Below the pieces are notes generated by a model, which was given only the letters and a program-made list of their open reading frames with translations, was not told the origin of the DNA and searched no databases. A stretch of 13,893 bases of DNA from the NCBI GenBank assembly GCA_045631465.1, contig JAZQUV010000050.1, positions 1 through 13,893 on the forward strand, read 5' to 3'. Both the position numbers and the translations under genes were made by a program. Source of the DNA: Aphodosoma sp045631465 (GTDB lineage: Bacteria > Bacteroidota > Bacteroidia > Bacteroidales > Paludibacteraceae). This document shows positions 7,469 to 13,698 of the stretch, piece by piece. Position 1 is the first letter of the stretch, and the number at the start of each line of letters is the position of its first letter.

Positions 7469-8152
7469 ATGAACAAAAAGATTTTTTTTCTACTTATTTC
7501 CGTTCTCTGTTTGTGTGCTTCGTGCGATTGGCTCGAACCTGAATATGAAGAAATAAAACCAACGTATTATAGTGCTTGCCAATTGGTGCACGACCCTTCG
7601 GGCAAAAACATACTCATCACAGATGATAATAAAAAATTATTCCCATCTGAAACTATCACCATACCAGATGCACAGAAAGATAGTTTACTCAACCAACGCT
7701 TTTATATAACATTCCAAGTCAACGACCAAAGCGATATAAGAGATAGCATCGTAAACATAAATTTGCTCTCTATACAAAGAATGTTTGAAAAAGATGTTAC
7801 AGAAATAGAATCGAATGACGAAATAAGCAAATATAAAAATCAAGTTCTTACCATACAACGTTTGTGGACATCAAGCACCAAACTCAATATCGTAGCCGAA
7901 ATAATGGGTTCGGGAAGCAAATTGCACAACTACACCCTACTCCACAACATAAAGCAAAATAGTGATACCATATCTTTCACCCTACGCTACGACAACAACA
8001 ACGATAGTCCTGTCTATGCTTTGGCATATGCAATGTCGTTCGACCTAGCGAAATATTACCCAACCGACCAAGATAGTGTAGTCATTTGTTTCAACTACAA
8101 ATCCAACTTTCCACAATACGATACATTATACATAAGAACAGCAACAAAATGA
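7469..8152 (+). CDS. NigD-like lipoprotein
   Basis: A 227-residue lipoprotein. The start at 7469 is preferred over an in-frame ATG at 7442, because 7442 lies inside the SulP terminator stem and only the later start gives a clean signal peptide: MNKK, a hydrophobic stretch, then the lipobox LCASC with lipidated Cys19. The body resembles the Bacteroidota NigD-like family: a short strand pattern after a DDNKKLFP stretch, and a C-terminal segment (LHNYTLLHN, FTLRYDNNNDSP, AYAMSFDL) that recalls the beta-sandwich of NigD proteins. Their function is poorly known; several lie in surface-protein operons. Its stop codon overlaps the start of the next gene in ATGA, so the two are translationally coupled. 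No promoter is evident between it and the SulP terminator. Family call is moderate. Confidence 0.62.
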   Translation: MNKKIFFLLISVLCLCASCDWLEPEYEEIKPTYYSACQLVHDPSGKNILITDDNKKLFPSETITIPDAQKDSLLNQRFYITFQVNDQSDIRDSIVNINLLSIQRMFEKDVTEIESNDEISKYKNQVLTIQRLWTSSTKLNIVAEIMGSGSKLHNYTLLHNIKQNSDTISFTLRYDNNNDSPVYALAYAMSFDLAKYYPTDQDSVVICFNYKSNFPQYDTLYIRTATK

Positions 8153-9426
8153 AAAAGATATTATTCATCGGCACCATATTATTTTTCTACACACAACTTT
8201 GTGCTCAGTTTACAGTGACCAATTCACAAGGTTATGTCAAACTAACCGAGGCGAAATACAACCTCGATGCCCTTGTGCTACTCAACGGCATTGATGCCTC
8301 TACATCGATTGAATATACTGGAAACGAGGAGATTGAATGGCGCTATAAATTGGATGGTTCGGACTACAACTCAACACAAAAAGAGATATCGCCAGAAGCC
8401 AACACACTCTATAGCATATATGTGAATGACACAGCCAAATATCATATCTATATTATCGACTACACCGAATTTCTGCCACAACTCAACTCACTAGAAGTTA
8501 TAGAGAACGACGAAGATAAATGCCAACGCATCACATTGAATCCCGATGCTATCGTACCAGAAATTACATATATCGACCGCGATGGCAAGAGTCACACACT
8601 CATTCGCGAATTCTCTCTCTCTTACAACAATTCTGCATGGCAAGATTCTGCATGGGTGGATATTGAGCAAGACACCACAATTCTTTATCCTATTACCCCA
8701 TTCGCAGTGTCGGCACCTTACAAATCTACAACATTCCGCTTCTGTGGCGACCAATGGGCAGAGCAATTAGGAGTTGTTGTTGACACAATAATGACCGATT
8801 ATACAGCCGTGGCAGTCAAATGCTATCCTCGTGGTAAAGTGGTAGAACGTGAATATCTCAACGAAAAAGACCGTTCGAATGACCCAAATATCGAGGGTTC
8901 GGCACCACTTGTGGTTGAATTCGAATCACGAGCCAATCCTCTAGATATCATCTATTATGAATGGTTTGTTAGTAACGTAGAAACGCCTAATGCCTATCAG
9001 CGCTACAACGACACCGACCTACGCTACACATTCGACAAAACAGGCGAATACAAAGTGAAACTCATTGCTACAAGCAACACATGCGAGTATATCGACTCAC
9101 TCAATGTGCGAGTATTAGAGTCATTCATAGAGGCTCCAAACGCATTTACGCCTAATGGTGATGGCATCAATGACGAATGGCGCGTGGCGTATAAATCCAT
9201 CGAAAGCTATCAATGTATTATCCAAAATCGTTGGGGTCGCACAGTGTTCAAATCTACCGACCCAGGCAAAGGATGGGATGGCACAATCGGAGGTCGCCCT
9301 GCCGCAGAAGGTACATACTACTACGTAATTGTGGCTTATGGCACAGATAAATTCCCCGAAACGCACAAAAAATATGGTAAACAGATGAAATACAAGCTTT
9401 CAGGCGACATAAATTTGTTTAGATAA
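8149..9426 (+). CDS. Secreted protein with PKD-like domain and type B T9SS C-terminal sorting domain (CHU_C)
   Basis: A 425-residue exported protein. The start at 8149 overlaps the previous stop and gives a signal peptide (MKKILFIGTILFF, probable cleavage after Ala19); a longer frame from 8086 would bury it. Residues 20 to about 240 are a beta-rich region I cannot assign. Residues about 245-325 look like a PKD domain (YEW, then RYTFDKTGEYKVKLIA). Residues 329-425 are the gliding-motility-associated C-terminal domain: APNAFTPNGDGINDEW, NRWGRTVF, GWDGTIGG, AEGTYYYVI, and an end in GDINLFR. Known: this type B domain directs secretion through the type IX system, and such proteins often interact with SprF-like partners. 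No SprF/PorP gene is nearby, so the attachment partner is unknown. Co-expressed with the NigD-like lipoprotein. Confidence 0.9.
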   Translation: MKKILFIGTILFFYTQLCAQFTVTNSQGYVKLTEAKYNLDALVLLNGIDASTSIEYTGNEEIEWRYKLDGSDYNSTQKEISPEANTLYSIYVNDTAKYHIYIIDYTEFLPQLNSLEVIENDEDKCQRITLNPDAIVPEITYIDRDGKSHTLIREFSLSYNNSAWQDSAWVDIEQDTTILYPITPFAVSAPYKSTTFRFCGDQWAEQLGVVVDTIMTDYTAVAVKCYPRGKVVEREYLNEKDRSNDPNIEGSAPLVVEFESRANPLDIIYYEWFVSNVETPNAYQRYNDTDLRYTFDKTGEYKVKLIATSNTCEYIDSLNVRVLESFIEAPNAFTPNGDGINDEWRVAYKSIESYQCIIQNRWGRTVFKSTDPGKGWDGTIGGRPAAEGTYYYVIVAYGTDKFPETHKKYGKQMKYKLSGDINLFR

Positions 9427-9449
9427 AATATTATTATACACAAAACAAT

Positions 9450-9484
9450 AACGACCAACTCACTGATTTTGAGAGTTGGTCGTT
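9450..9484 (+). terminator. Hairpin terminator after the T9SS cargo gene (copy 1 of a duplicated hairpin)
   Basis: A perfect 12-bp stem (9450-9461 with 9473-9484) and an 11-nt loop, then TGTTTTTAT. The left arm and loop recur almost unchanged at 11506-11526, after the next plus-strand gene. Confidence 0.9.
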
Positions 9485-9580
9485 TGTTTTTATGAATTTT
9501 GTTGCACACGGAAGGCATAAAAAGCACGGATTCCTTACGGATTTTTATATCGAACTGACGTTATTTTAAGAAAAGGCACT

Positions 9581-9607
9581 TGCAAAGTTTGCAAAGTTTG
9601 CAAAGTT
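9581..9607. repeat. Three perfect 9-bp tandem repeats TGCAAAGTT
   Basis: TGCAAAGTT at 9581, 9590 and 9599. Further copies in either orientation lie at 9654-9662, 9708-9716, 9716-9724, 9727-9735, 9823-9831, 9832-9839 (partial) and 10092-10100. The reverse complement AACTTTGCA, when preceded by T, is the phylum's promoter -7 box; minus-strand boxes occur at 9601-9608 and 9657-9664, and a plus-strand box at 9822-9829. Confidence 0.9.
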
Positions 9608-9713
9608 AAGCATAACATACTGATTAGCAATAACTTTCACTACTTTAGATACTTGCAAAGTTATAAAACCGCGTTTACACAACATTAAGATATTCAACCA
9701 ATTAACCAACTTT

Positions 9714-9737
9714 GCAACTTTGCAATTGCAAAGTTGC
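9714..9737. repeat. 24-bp perfect palindrome built of two opposed AACTTTGCA units
   Basis: GCAACTTTGCAA meets its exact reverse complement with no spacer, and another AACTTTGCA unit precedes it directly (9708). Possible uses are a dimeric regulator site or a cruciform; no T-run follows that would make it a terminator on either strand. Confidence 0.85.
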
Positions 9738-9743
9738 CTTTAT

Positions 9744-9810
9744 TTTTTCCTAAAAATATAGACATTTCCCTAAATTTATTGTCATCTTGATTTTTCCTAA
9801 AAAGATAGAC
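9744..9810. repeat. Direct repeats in the spacer upstream of the DUF4143 gene
   Basis: TTTTTCCTAAAAATATAGAC (9744-9763) and a copy differing in one base (9791-9810) are 47 bp apart. A weaker third copy (TTTCCCTAAATTTATTGTC) lies between them at 9765-9783. No coding frame is apparent. Function unknown. Confidence 0.75.
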
Positions 9811-9841
9811 CGATTACGGTATAACTTTGCAAACTTTGCGA

Positions 9842-10093
9842 ATGGATGGTGTAATCATGACTGTTTTCTTCGGTGAAGGTTGCTTGAGGGTTGCTATTGA
9901 GTAAGGCATAAAAAAACACACTGAGAGTATGTATCTAGTAGGGAAAAGTTGCCCAAACTTCGAAAGTTCGCAAGTTCGAAAACACCCTTCTTTAGGATTA
10001 TTTGTTTGGATAATTTCATTTTTCGGCAAATTATTTCTTTGGAAAATTTCATTTTTTGACGAATTATTTGTTTGGATAATTTTTTTTTCGTAA
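9842..10093 (+). other. Possible small or decayed reading frame within the spacer
   Basis: From ATG 9842 a 20-residue frame (MDGVIMTVFFGEGCLRVAIE) ends at TAA 9902. The same frame then stays open to TAA 10091, with an internal ATG at 9929 that would give 54 residues. Its last third is made of 11-residue repeats of the type LFVWIISFF, because it reads through the 33-bp tandem repeats. A -7-like box (TAACTTTG, 9822-9829) lies just before the first ATG. The minus strand is also open here, so openness may simply reflect repeat composition. I do not recognise it, and coding status is doubtful. Confidence 0.2.
9997..10090. repeat. 33-bp tandem repeat array ending in the DUF4143 promoter
   Basis: Units begin with ATTATTT at 9997, 10030 and 10063, exactly 33 bp apart. 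The third unit is cut at about 28 bp, where the promoter -7 box begins. Units one and three are nearly identical; unit two differs at several sites. The third unit supplies the TTTG of the promoter's -33 element, and the earlier units contain equivalent TTTG motifs. Confidence 0.88.
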
Positions 10094-10098
10094 CTTTG
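10067..10098 (+). promoter_or_regulatory. Promoter of the DUF4143 ATPase gene
   Basis: TTTG at 10067-10070, a 20-nt spacer, then TAACTTTG at 10091-10098. Transcription should begin near 10105, leaving a leader of about 18 nt. This decides the start codon at 10123 over in-frame ATG 10072, which precedes the -7 box. AAGGA at 10112-10116 is a plausible Shine-Dalgarno. Confidence 0.78.
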
Positions 10099-10122
10099 CA
10101 CCCACAAAAACAAGGAATTAGC

Positions 10123-11487
10123 ATGTATTACGAAAGACTTATAGATTTTCACTTATCCGAATGGGCATCACAAGACAAACATAAACCAGTTTTATTACGT
10201 GGTGCGCGTCAAGTTGGCAAATCAACAGCAGTGCGCCAACTAGGCAAAAAATTTAACACCTACATCGAGATAAATTTCGAAAAACAGCCCGAATATAAAA
10301 CCATTTTTCTTGAAAATCTCGATGTAAAAAGAATTATTACACAAATATCTGCTTTGTGTGGTAAATCAATCACACCCCAAAAGACACTTCTATTCTTCGA
10401 CGAAATACAAACCTGTCCCGAAGCAATAATGTCATTACGTTTCTTTTGGGAAGAGATGCCTGACCTTCATGTCATTGCCGCAGGCTCTTTATTAGAATTT
10501 GCATTAGAAGAACTACCAACATTTGGAGTTGGTCGTATTCATTCTATGTTTATGTACCCCATGACATTTGATGAATTTCTTAATGCTAACAACGAACAAT
10601 TACTCATTAATGCACGCAATTCAGCTTCATATACATCGCCAATACCAATCGCACTACACAATAGATTAATTACATTATTACGCACATATATGCTCGTAGG
10701 AGGCATGCCTGAAGTTGTTGCAACTTGGGTTAAAACCCACAATTATCTAAAATGTCAAGAAGTGCAAGACGACATACTTATAAGTTATGAAGACGACTTT
10801 CCTAAATATCGTAAAAAAGTTGATCCTATCCTTCTCAGATTAACCCTACGTAGTGCAGCCGTTCAAGCAACACAAAAATTCACATATACGCAAGTCGGTG
10901 GAGGCTATAAGATAGGCGATGTAAAAAAAGCACTTGAAATGTTGATACTTGCAGGTATTCTCACTCCAGTCACACACACCGATGCAAATGGATTACCACT
11001 CGGAAGCGAAACCGACAACACCTATCGCAAATTCCTATTACTCGACACAGGTCTCATGCTCCGCTTACTAAACATGGCATTAGGCGACATCACCCAAATT
11101 ACTACACAAATTCTCACCGATAATGTAGCCGATTTAGTAAACAAAGGACCAATAGCAGAACAAATAGTTGGGCTCGAAATTTTACGCTACAAAACACCAA
11201 ACCTCCGACATGAATTATATTATTGGGTACGACAGGCAAAAAACGCACAAGCAGAAATTGACTACATAACAAGCTATAATCAAATGGTAGTACCAATAGA
11301 GGTAAAAGCAGGCACACAAGGTGGAATGAAAAGTTTATGGGCATTTATGCGAAACAAAAACCTCACACAAGCCATTCGTTGTTCGTTAGAAAATTTTGGC
11401 ACATTTACTTACACCGACCAAGAAACCAACACTATTCGTAATGTCAGCGTCCACCCTATCTATGCCATTTCGACAATGTTAAAATAA
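10123..11487 (+). CDS. AAA ATPase with DUF4143 domain (AAA_14/DUF4143 family)
   Basis: A cytoplasmic 454-residue P-loop ATPase of a family abundant in Bacteroidota and often present in several copies per genome. Walker A is GARQVGKST at 27-35; Walker B is LLFFDE at 89-94, followed by IQTCPEA. AAGSLL at 119-124 resembles a sensor segment. The middle region (about 150-330) contains GRIHSMFMYPMTFDEFL and MLVGGMPEVV, typical of the group. The C-terminal DUF4143 part shows EIDYI, then VVPIEVKAG, with Asp380, Glu393 and Lys395 in the spacing of a PD-(D/E)XK nuclease fold. The biological role of the family is not established. The gene stands alone, with its own promoter, between two copies of one hairpin. 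Confidence 0.9.
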   Translation: MYYERLIDFHLSEWASQDKHKPVLLRGARQVGKSTAVRQLGKKFNTYIEINFEKQPEYKTIFLENLDVKRIITQISALCGKSITPQKTLLFFDEIQTCPEAIMSLRFFWEEMPDLHVIAAGSLLEFALEELPTFGVGRIHSMFMYPMTFDEFLNANNEQLLINARNSASYTSPIPIALHNRLITLLRTYMLVGGMPEVVATWVKTHNYLKCQEVQDDILISYEDDFPKYRKKVDPILLRLTLRSAAVQATQKFTYTQVGGGYKIGDVKKALEMLILAGILTPVTHTDANGLPLGSETDNTYRKFLLLDTGLMLRLLNMALGDITQITTQILTDNVADLVNKGPIAEQIVGLEILRYKTPNLRHELYYWVRQAKNAQAEIDYITSYNQMVVPIEVKAGTQGGMKSLWAFMRNKNLTQAIRCSLENFGTFTYTDQETNTIRNVSVHPIYAISTMLK

Positions 11488-11505
11488 TAACACATTATAA
11501 AAACA

Positions 11506-11540
11506 AACGACCAACTCACTGATTTTGTGAATTGGTCGTT
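11506..11540 (-). terminator. Bidirectional hairpin between convergent genes (copy 2 of a duplicated hairpin)
   Basis: A 14-bp stem with one mismatch (11506-11519 with 11527-11540) and a 7-nt loop. On the minus strand it is followed by TGTTTTTAT, so it is best suited to end the DUF3843-like gene; on the plus strand the tail (ATTTATG) is weaker. It shares AACGACCAACTCACTGATTT in its left half with the hairpin at 9450. Confidence 0.82.
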
Positions 11541-11568
11541 ATTTATGAAAAAATTTAAATAATAAAGA

Positions 11569-13038
11569 TTATCTATGTTGACTATAAAAATAATCTATTA
11601 GGAATTGCCAATATTTCTGAACAAATTGACGTCCATACTCTTCTCCTTTCAAAGAATTGATTCGAGCATCTGGTAGCCAACCCGCATCATGAATAGCACA
11701 AGTCACTTCATAAGGTGCCATATTAGGATTCACATAAAACTCAATTGCGCCATCATTCGCCTCTTCTTTATCGTAAAATCTATTATTTGGAGATTTCAAT
11801 AATTCAATATTTCGCACAATAAATAGACCATCTACAGGCGAACAACAAATAGCCCCTTGTGGTGTAACCAAATCCATCGGAGGTTCGGATGAAGGCATTC
11901 CCAATTTTTTGAATGTTTTTCTCAACTCATCCAAACTATTATAAAATATCAAGAATTCACCCTTTGCCAATTTGTTGAATTTCACAGAAAGTTCTTTATG
12001 AAAATCAGCAGTAACCTTTTTCGACTGCGCTTCTTCGCGCATTTCATTTAATAATCGTGGCACAAGAAATCCGCATTGATAAATTTTATCTTTAAATGGA
12101 ATTGTAGTAATCACCAAACCCTCTTTTGATTTAGTTTTAAGTAAATCAGAAATAAAGCTTTCATCTGACCACGAATCCAAATTTATCGGCAACAATTCAT
12201 CTGAAAAACAATCACTCACCCAAAGAAATTTATCATCTTTTTTAACAATCTCAACATTGCGATTATTTGACATCCTCATACTTCCCAATCCATTTTGCTC
12301 TTCTTCTTTAGCCCCTCGCATATACCAAACCAACTCAGCAGGAGTTATAGATAATAAGGTATTTTGCTGACGATAAGCTAAATCCATATGACGTATATAG
12401 AAAATTTGATTTTCATTCAAGATACCAGAATGCTCTTCTAATGTTTCCGACACAACTTCAAACAAACGTTCTTTGGCATAAACAGTAATATACGAATGCA
12501 ATGTAAACCAATCTACCACGTGACGACACGCCCAATAATCATCTATCAATTCAGGATTGAAATAAAAATCATACAATCGTTCATTTACAGGAGCATCTTC
12601 ATAACATTCATCAAAAATATCACATACCACCTCAGCCATTCGCTCAATAGCTATATTCTCAGGATTCATTAAAAAATTATCATCATTATATACTTGTATA
12701 TAGAGCCATATCAACAATTTGACATCTTGCACATTAGGTTCACCGTCATAATACTGCTCAAGATTATAAAACGGCAATTTATAGCCATATCGTTGTTGAC
12801 ATAAAGTATTCACAGTTTTCCACACATTAGTTTCTGAAATAATATCCTCAAACCAAAGCGTAAGATAAATCGCCATAGGCGAAATTTCACCCATAGCATC
12901 CTCTTCGTGCATACCACTTTTAGAGATACACTCTGCTACTCTATTTGCCACCTTCGTATAATATTTATCAACATCATCTGTTGTATTATAAGGGTGCATA
13001 TCTACCCAATCTTTAGGAAAAATCTTTTGATATTTCAT
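11569..13038 (-). CDS. DUF3843-like protein of unknown function
   Basis: A 489-residue protein without signal peptide or membrane segments, acidic and rich in Trp and Tyr. The N-terminus (IFPKDWVDMHPYNTTDDVDKYY, then LTLWFEDIISET and YGYKLPFY near residues 60-95) matches my recollection of the Bacteroidota family DUF3843, found as lone cytoplasmic proteins. The C-terminal half (from about residue 250) includes a strand-rich region and a final stretch with AICCSPVDGLFIVRN and AIHDAGWLPDARI. No catalytic motif is obvious. It converges on the DUF4143 gene, has its own promoter about 30 bp upstream, and no partner gene. Function should not be guessed. Confidence 0.6.
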   Translation of the reverse strand: MKYQKIFPKDWVDMHPYNTTDDVDKYYTKVANRVAECISKSGMHEEDAMGEISPMAIYLTLWFEDIISETNVWKTVNTLCQQRYGYKLPFYNLEQYYDGEPNVQDVKLLIWLYIQVYNDDNFLMNPENIAIERMAEVVCDIFDECYEDAPVNERLYDFYFNPELIDDYWACRHVVDWFTLHSYITVYAKERLFEVVSETLEEHSGILNENQIFYIRHMDLAYRQQNTLLSITPAELVWYMRGAKEEEQNGLGSMRMSNNRNVEIVKKDDKFLWVSDCFSDELLPINLDSWSDESFISDLLKTKSKEGLVITTIPFKDKIYQCGFLVPRLLNEMREEAQSKKVTADFHKELSVKFNKLAKGEFLIFYNSLDELRKTFKKLGMPSSEPPMDLVTPQGAICCSPVDGLFIVRNIELLKSPNNRFYDKEEANDGAIEFYVNPNMAPYEVTCAIHDAGWLPDARINSLKGEEYGRQFVQKYWQFLIDYFYSQHR

Positions 13039-13064
13039 ATTCTTTCAAACATTGAATTGTATCG

Positions 13065-13096
13065 CAAAGATACACATTTTTATTGAAATCGACAAT
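13065..13096 (-). promoter_or_regulatory. Promoter of the DUF3843-like gene
   Basis: On the minus strand, TATCTTTG (13072-13065) matches the -7 consensus, with ATTG 20 nt upstream in place of TTTG. The leader would be about 20 nt. Confidence 0.65.
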
Positions 13097-13196
13097 GTTT
13101 AACGAAAATAAAAAACACTTGAATCTTCTGTGTGGCTTATGTTAATTACAAAAAATATATTTTTCTGAGTAAAACAAATTTATTTCATGATAATTT

Positions 13197-13227
13197 ATTG
13201 TTTATTTAAATCATTTTTGTATCTTCG
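13197..13227 (+). promoter_or_regulatory. Probable promoter of the decayed locus
   Basis: ATTG at 13197-13200, a 19-nt spacer, then TATCTTCG at 13220-13227, one base off in each box. It is divergent from the DUF3843 promoter and points at the broken gene that follows. The interval between the two promoters holds no other feature that I can see. Confidence 0.5.
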
Positions 13228-13230
13228 CAT

Positions 13231-13544
13231 TTGAAAAATCATCAAAATTTCAAAGGTATAATAACTAAAGAATATTCAATAGAAGGTACGACTCTTAGGC
13301 AACGTATAGAAGCAATACCAGAATCAGTTATTGAAGCGTAGTAAGATGATTATGCAGATATGAGGCGTATGGTGAATCTTTAGAATTTGATGCACCTATG
13401 CTCAGAATAGAAGAACTACAAAAACGGGTTGCAGAACTCATCGGCAACAACAAAATGGAAGAAGCCCTAAAACGAGCCGAATCATTTGCCCGACAAGGAG
13501 AATCATATACTGATGTATGGAAAGCTATTAAGAAAATGAAATAA
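13231..13544 (+). pseudogene. Broken small gene of about 100 codons
   Basis: The first frame reads ITKEYSIEGTTLRQRIEAIP and ends in two adjacent stops, TAG 13339 and TAA 13342. The same frame resumes as DDYADMR and then shifts. From 13365 a different frame reads AYGESLEFDAPMLRIEELQK and continues to TAA 13542, ending in a Lys/Ala-rich helix (WKAIKKMK). Taken together the pieces look like one protein of roughly 100 residues that has suffered two stop codons and a frameshift. No ATG begins the first piece; TTG 13231 is the nearest candidate. I do not recognise the family. The charged, helical C-terminus would suit a small DNA-associated or antitoxin-like protein, but that is speculation. Confidence 0.55.
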
Positions 13545-13572
13545 AAAGAATCAAACACAAAATAAATATAAC

Positions 13573-13698
13573 ATGAATAATTTTATAAAAGACTTAGAAC
13601 AAATACCTAATAAAACCCCACAAGAGGCATTTGATAAATTACTTGAATCAAGTAAAGAAATGGTTCAAGACAACTTTAGCGGAAAAATTCGCTTGTAA
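13573..13698 (+). pseudogene. 5' end of a gene interrupted by an IS terminus
   Basis: From ATG 13573 a frame encodes 41 residues. The first 29 (MNNFIKDLEQIPNKTPQEAF and on to ESSKE) precede the 29-bp repeat at 13662. The last 12 (MVQDNFSGKIRL) are read almost wholly from the repeat, with only the first two bases of the Met codon outside it. The simplest reading is that a longer native gene was cut by an insertion sequence and now ends at an accidental TAA. It lies 28 bp after the broken gene, so both may once have formed an operon. Family not recognised. A genuine 41-residue peptide cannot be excluded. Confidence 0.5.

Noticed and set aside
7441..7471. TTTG-N19-TAGCTATG resembling a promoter for the NigD-like gene
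   Set aside because: The transcript would start near 7478, after the ATG at 7469 that is needed for the lipoprotein signal peptide; it also overlaps the SulP terminator stem.
8086..8148. Longer N-terminus for the T9SS cargo gene
   Set aside because: It would bury the signal peptide that starts at 8149 and overlap the lipoprotein gene by 67 bp.
9581..9840. Iterons of a plasmid or phage replication origin
   Set aside because: No replication initiator gene is nearby, and the surrounding genes are chromosomal; the 9-mer is better explained by similarity to the promoter core.
9997..10090. CRISPR-like array
   Set aside because: Units are contiguous with no unique spacers, and no cas genes are present; it is an ordinary tandem repeat. 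The same applies to the heptamer arrays and the 84-bp units.
10072..10122. Upstream in-frame ATG for the DUF4143 gene
   Set aside because: It precedes the -7 box, so it would not be transcribed; 10123 gives the family's normal N-terminus and has AAGGA upstream.
9814..10152. 112-codon minus-strand reading frame
   Set aside because: It runs through the promoter and start of the DUF4143 gene and owes its length to 33-bp repeats that keep all phases open; no recognisable domain.
13328..13558. 76-codon minus-strand frame at the right end
   Set aside because: It is the mirror of the broken plus-strand gene, whose fragments look far more protein-like; no promoter or start context.
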